Both the position numbers and the translations under genes were made by a program. The notes under the pieces are model-generated. The model made no database searches. It was not told where the DNA came from and saw only the letters and a list, made by a program, of their open reading frames with translations. This document shows, piece by piece, positions 14,286 to 16,756 of a stretch of 16,756 bases of DNA (positions within the stretch are counted from its first letter, which is position 1; each line of letters starts with the position of its first letter). The DNA comes from an uncultured Oscillospiraceae bacterium (GTDB lineage: Bacteria > Bacillota > Clostridia > Oscillospirales > Oscillospiraceae): positions 1 to 16,756 of the forward strand of contig CAJUAC010000062.1 in assembly GCA_910583885.1 (NCBI GenBank), in the 5' to 3' direction.

Positions 14286-15134
14286 TTGCGGATTAAAAAG
14301 GTCATCAATAACAATATCCTCTGCGTTGTCGACGAAACAGGTGGGGAGATGATCGTCACCGGCAGGGGGCTGGGCTTCCAGCGCAAGACTGGTGAGCGGG
14401 TGGATCCTGCCCTGGTGGAGAAATCCTACCGCATGGAGGGGAAGGCCGAGCAGCGCAAGCTCCGGGAGCTGTGTGAGCAGATCCCCCTGGAGCACCTGCG
14501 CCTGACCCAGGAGCTCATTGAGTACATGAAAGGCGAGATCTCCTCCCCTCTCAACGAGTCCCTGCTCATCACCCTGGCCGACCACATCAGCTTCGCCATC
14601 AAGCGCAAGCAGGAGGGCATCGCCTTCAGCAACCCCCTGCAAGGGGCCATCATGTGCTACTACCCCGCCGAGTACCGCCTGGGGCAGCGCTGCCTGCGGG
14701 TGATCCGTGAGCAGACCCAGGTGGATCTGAGCGAGAGCGAGGCGGCATTTATCGCCCTGCATATCGTCAATGCGGAATTAAATACCAACATGAGCGATAT
14801 GTATGAGATTACACGCCTGATTGAAGGGACGCTGGCGGTGGTAGAATACTACTACCAGAAAACCTATGACCGGGAATCCCTGGATTTCAGCCGCTTTGTG
14901 GTGCATCTGCGCTACTTTGCCCAGCGGCTGTTCCAGGGGCAGGCCATCCCGGACAGCGCCAGCGAGAATGATGCGCTGTTCCGGCAGATGATTGCCCGCA
15001 GCTGCAAGCAGCACTACCGGTGCGCCCAGTGCGTGGGGGACTATGTGCGCAACACCTACCACAGGGAGCTCACAGAGGAGGAGCTCATCTATCTGACCAT
15101 CCACCTCAAGCGGATCAATACTGGCGGGAAATAG
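14286..15134 (+). CDS. BglG/LicT-family transcriptional antiterminator (CAT-RBD, PRD1, PRD2), GlcT-like by context
   Basis: I start at TTG 14286, because the family begins with M-x-I-x-KVINNN and AAGAGGCGGAGG precedes it; the upstream ATG at 14247 lies inside the terminator. The 282-residue product has the RNA-binding CAT domain (1-55, RIKKVINNNILCVV...GRGLGFQRK), PRD1 (about 65-170) and PRD2 (about 171-282). The four regulatory histidines are all present: H100 (LADHI), H159 (ALHIVN), H207 (VVHLRYF) and H273 (TIHLKRI). The first three have the same numbers as in LicT. The protein binds RAT RNA to prevent termination and is controlled by PTS phosphorylation. RAT1 before its own gene implies autoregulation; RAT2 directly after it and ptsG downstream suggest glucose PTS control. 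Confidence 0.94.
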   Translation: MRIKKVINNNILCVVDETGGEMIVTGRGLGFQRKTGERVDPALVEKSYRMEGKAEQRKLRELCEQIPLEHLRLTQELIEYMKGEISSPLNESLLITLADHISFAIKRKQEGIAFSNPLQGAIMCYYPAEYRLGQRCLRVIREQTQVDLSESEAAFIALHIVNAELNTNMSDMYEITRLIEGTLAVVEYYYQKTYDRESLDFSRFVVHLRYFAQRLFQGQAIPDSASENDALFRQMIARSCKQHYRCAQCVGDYVRNTYHRELTEEELIYLTIHLKRINTGGK

Positions 15135-15141
15135 GGGGCCG

Positions 15142-15169
15142 GGATCGTTACCGCAGGGCGGGCAAAACC
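15142..15169 (+). promoter_or_regulatory. RAT2, ribonucleic antiterminator site after the antiterminator gene
   Basis: The 28 bases match the RAT consensus even better than RAT1: GGATCGTTAC, upper stem CCGC-AGG-GCGG, then GCAAAACC. It starts 8 bases after the antiterminator stop. The final CC is shared with the next terminator stem. The position is that of a leader for a PTS gene, but the next plus-strand gene, ptsG, begins about 1.2 kb further on. Confidence 0.85.
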
Positions 15170-15214
15170 CATACCAGGCGGGCCAGATCCCGCGCGCCTG
15201 GTATGGGCCTTTCT
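15168..15214. terminator. Conditional terminator 2, overlapping RAT2
   Basis: CCCATACCAGGCG (15168-15180) pairs perfectly with CGCCTGGTATGGG (15195-15207), followed by CCTTTCT. On the minus strand the same stem is followed by TTTT, so it can also end the transcript of the lipoprotein gene. Confidence 0.8.
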
Positions 15215-15242
15215 AAAGATGTTGTCATGGGGGTATATCAGA

Positions 15243-15254
15243 TTCACCTGTGAA
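15243..15254. repeat. Small palindrome TTCAC-CT-GTGAA
   Basis: A perfect 5-bp inverted repeat just after terminator 2, preceded by TATCAGA. A related GGTGAA...TTCACC, preceded by TATCA, is at 16310-16329 on the other side of the lipoprotein block. Confidence 0.35.
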
Positions 15255-15300
15255 ACAACCAGCGGATCCACTCGCAGTGAAAAACGGGTCAATCACCTGG

Positions 15301-15846
15301 CTATTCTTTCTCAAAGCTCATATCATCCCCCGTATGATCAAAGTCATCAATCCAGTGCAAGGTCCCGTCATCCTCCAGGTAAACCATCCCGGTCACTTCT
15401 TCCCGCTCCGGTACTGGAGTCCGGTCAATTGTCCCATCCTCTTTGACAACGTCCTCATATTTTGTGCCGGTATAAGCGACGCCTCCCCAGGTCTTGTCGT
15501 AGCTCCCAGCCGCCTGCCAGACAATATCCCCCTGGGAAGCGCCGGCCCAGACGATCTCAAGCGTATAGATGTCCCCGTCCCCTCTGGCGATGTCCATATA
15601 ATATTGCGGACTCTCAACAGCCTGCCATCTCCCAGCGAACGCATCATCTTCCGGCGTGGGCTCCGGGTTTGCAGGGGGCTCTGTCCCTTCTGCCTGAGAG
15701 GGGGCCGCAGATGCTCCATCCTGAACTTCCTGCCGGGCGTCCTCCTGTTCCAGCGGCCCCGTTTTCTGATCCTCCCGCTGATTTCCGGCACATCCTGACA
15801 GCACCATGCAAAAAATCACAAAGCAGAATACCAAACGTTTTTTCAT
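15301..15846 (-). CDS. Putative lipoprotein of unknown function
   Basis: ATG at 15846 has AAGGAG (15855-15860) 8 bases upstream and gives 181 residues. The N-terminus MKKRLVFCFVIFCMVLSGC is a lipoprotein signal peptide with lipobox LSGC and Cys19 as the lipidated residue. Then comes an acidic, Q/E/P-rich linker to about 65 (with NPEPTPEDD) and a compact C-terminal domain (about 68-181) rich in aromatics and alternating polar and hydrophobic residues, for example GRWQAVESPQYYMDI and GDIYTLEIVW. This looks like a beta-barrel or lipocalin-like fold (inference). It would be anchored on the outer face of the membrane. I do not recognise the family. It lies 32 bases after the sigma factor remnant on the same strand, so it may once have been that factor's partner or target. 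It is antisense to any transcript running from RAT2 to ptsG. Confidence 0.82.
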   Translation of the reverse strand: MKKRLVFCFVIFCMVLSGCAGNQREDQKTGPLEQEDARQEVQDGASAAPSQAEGTEPPANPEPTPEDDAFAGRWQAVESPQYYMDIARGDGDIYTLEIVWAGASQGDIVWQAAGSYDKTWGGVAYTGTKYEDVVKEDGTIDRTPVPEREEVTGMVYLEDDGTLHWIDDFDHTGDDMSFEKE

Positions 15847-15878
15847 CCTCTTCTCTCCTTGTCTTTGTTGATATTTTC

Positions 15879-16111
15879 TCAATACCAGACCCGTCCAAAT
15901 GCCAATTCCCGTTCTGGCGGATCAGGCCCATGGCCGGGCATGGCGTTCCAGGCATTCATCCAGGTCCCGTTGACACACTCGTCCGCATCCCGCTGGTCCG
16001 GCAAGCTGTTCCGGACCACATGCGGCAGCAATTCCCATATTTCTCGCTGGTCTGTGAGATCGCTTCCGGGTTTCGAGACCAGTAGAGACCGATCATCGCA
16101 CAGCCTTCCAT
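15879..16111 (-). pseudogene. Frameshifted, truncated ECF sigma factor remnant (region 2)
   Basis: ATG at 16111 has AGGAGG (16119-16124) at a 7-base gap. From there the frame reads MEGCAMIGLYWSRNPEAISQ, then TSEKYGNCC, the N-terminus of the sigma-70-like factors common in gut Clostridia (family pattern: ALYWxRxExAIxETxxKYGxYC). Near 16010-16022 the similarity moves to the next frame, reading VVRNSLPDQRDADECVNGTW and then MNAWNAMPGHGP, the continuation of region 2 (ILxxxEDAEECVNDTWLxAWNAMPPxRP). A single-base loss explains this. After about 75 residues the match ends and a stop occurs at 15879, so the rest of region 2 and region 4 are missing. The simple 79-codon frame starting at 16118 touches the ribosome site and is an artefact of the shift. 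It would have directed RNA polymerase to a small regulon; it is almost certainly inactive. Confidence 0.72.
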
Positions 16112-16118
16112 GGATCAT

Positions 16119-16377
16119 CCTCCTTTCAGGGTATCGTTGAAGGGCCTTCGCTTATATAGTCGCAAAAAACAGCCGGAGGTTTCGAGTATCATAAAATTTT
16201 TTCATCAACGCCAACCTGGACTTGGATATTGCCGGTTATGTATTTCACTTGCTTCCACTCCGCCAGCACTGTTATCCACCACAAACAAGCAAACCGCTAT
16301 GTTGTATCAGGTGAAATCTCACATTCACCCTTTACAACTTTATATACATGAGCCAAATATTGAAGGAGGTCTATTGT
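16119..16377. other. Intergenic region between the sigma remnant and ptsG
   Basis: No gene is visible. The region is A/T-rich, with an inverted repeat GGTGAA-8-TTCACC (16310-16329) and a run TTTACAACTTTATATACATG (about 16331-16350) that could supply a promoter for ptsG, although no -35/-10 pair with good spacing stands out. I find no RAT or conditional terminator here, which is unusual for a ptsG with an antiterminator gene nearby. Confidence 0.5.
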
Positions 16378-16756
16378 ATGAAGGACAAAATTTTCGGCGT
16401 CCTGCAGCGGGTGGGCCGCTCGTTCATGCTGCCCATCGCCCTGCTGCCTGTGGCGGGGCTGCTGCTGGGGATCGGCAGCTCGTTCACCAACCAGACCATG
16501 CTGGAGGCCTACGGCCTCACCGGCGTGATCTACGAGGGCAGCGTGCTCTACACCGTGCTGGATATCATGAACCAGTGCGGCAGCGCCGTATTCAACAACC
16601 TGGCCCTGCTGTTTGCCATGGGCGTGGCCATCGGTATGGCGAAAAAGGAGAAGGAGGTGGCGGCCCTGTCCGGCGCTATCGCCTATCTGGTGATGAATAC
16701 GGCCATCTCCGCCATGATTACCGCCCGGGGCGGCGTGGAGGCCATGGCGGCCAACT
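16378..16756 (+). CDS. ptsG: PTS glucose-type permease, IIC N-terminus (3'-truncated by the window edge)
   Basis: ATG at 16378 follows AAGGAGGT (16363-16370) at a 7-base gap. The 126 visible residues begin with KDKIFGVLQRVGRSFMLPIA, then LLPVAGLLLGIG, an amphipathic helix and first membrane segment typical of the glucose/N-acetylglucosamine/maltose IIC family. FNNLALLFAMGVAIGMAKKE (about 79-98) and VAALSGAIAYLVM follow. The protein imports and phosphorylates a hexose using phosphate from HPr via IIA and IIB; whether IIB and IIA are fused cannot be seen here. Start and motifs fit PtsG best, but NagE- or MalX-type relatives share them. A BglG-family antiterminator gene and RAT2 lie upstream, which supports glucose PTS control of the GlcT-ptsG kind. 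Confidence 0.85.
   Translation, partial: MKDKIFGVLQRVGRSFMLPIALLPVAGLLLGIGSSFTNQTMLEAYGLTGVIYEGSVLYTVLDIMNQCGSAVFNNLALLFAMGVAIGMAKKEKEVAALSGAIAYLVMNTAISAMITARGGVEAMAAN

Noticed and set aside
15879..16118. Intact 79-residue minus-strand protein starting at ATG 16118
   Set aside because: The ribosome site directly touches this ATG, while ATG 16111 in another frame is ideally spaced. Sequence similarity moves between frames, so this is a frameshifted sigma factor remnant.

Overview
The window looks like chromosome of a GC-rich, endospore-forming, amino-acid-fermenting member of the Clostridia. An Oscillospiraceae/Flavonifractor-type gut bacterium is my inference; no rRNA is present to confirm it. 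The basis is: glutamate mutase next to methylaspartate ammonia-lyase (the anaerobic glutamate fermentation route), bofA (sporulation), strong AGGAGG ribosome sites, and high-GC coding with Clostridia-type neighbours.

Layout. 1-2720 (+): 3' part of glmE, then mal, separated by about 200 bases rich in palindromes. 2938-4498 (-): two co-directional unrecognised genes of visibly lower GC, in a convergent arrangement with mal across a strong hairpin. 4754-7799 (-): a MoeA-like molybdopterin-binding protein, moaA and citC, tightly spaced and read citC>moaA>moeA-like. 7857-10478 (-): an 873-residue fusion of a TetM/EF-G-like GTPase with a C-terminal YacP/Rae1-type NYN nuclease. 10695-12908 (+), divergent from it: a duplicated DUF1538 membrane protein and a tandem PII-like protein. 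12978-13507 (-): bofA and yaaL, overlapping, convergent with the PII gene across a 15-bp hairpin. 13604-14044 (+): tadA. 14126-15214 (+): a BglG/LicT-family antiterminator with its own promoter, a RAT/terminator pair before it and a second pair after it. 15301-16111 (-): a lipoprotein gene and, upstream of it, a frameshifted remnant of an ECF sigma factor. 16378-end (+): start of a glucose-type PTS permease (ptsG).

How they work together. glmE and mal convert glutamate to mesaconate. The next enzyme but one, citramalate lyase, resembles citrate lyase and needs a CitC-type ligase, which gives a possible reason for an orphan citC nearby (inference). The antiterminator probably controls itself through RAT1. 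RAT2, in the place where a ptsG leader is expected, is now about 1.2 kb from ptsG because the sigma-remnant/lipoprotein block lies between them in antisense orientation.

The least-described systems here are the ribosomal GTPase-nuclease fusion and the DUF1538 + tandem-PII cassette. The PII gene also carries a well-placed internal ribosome site that could release its second domain alone. I see no tRNA, rRNA, CRISPR array or intact insertion sequence.
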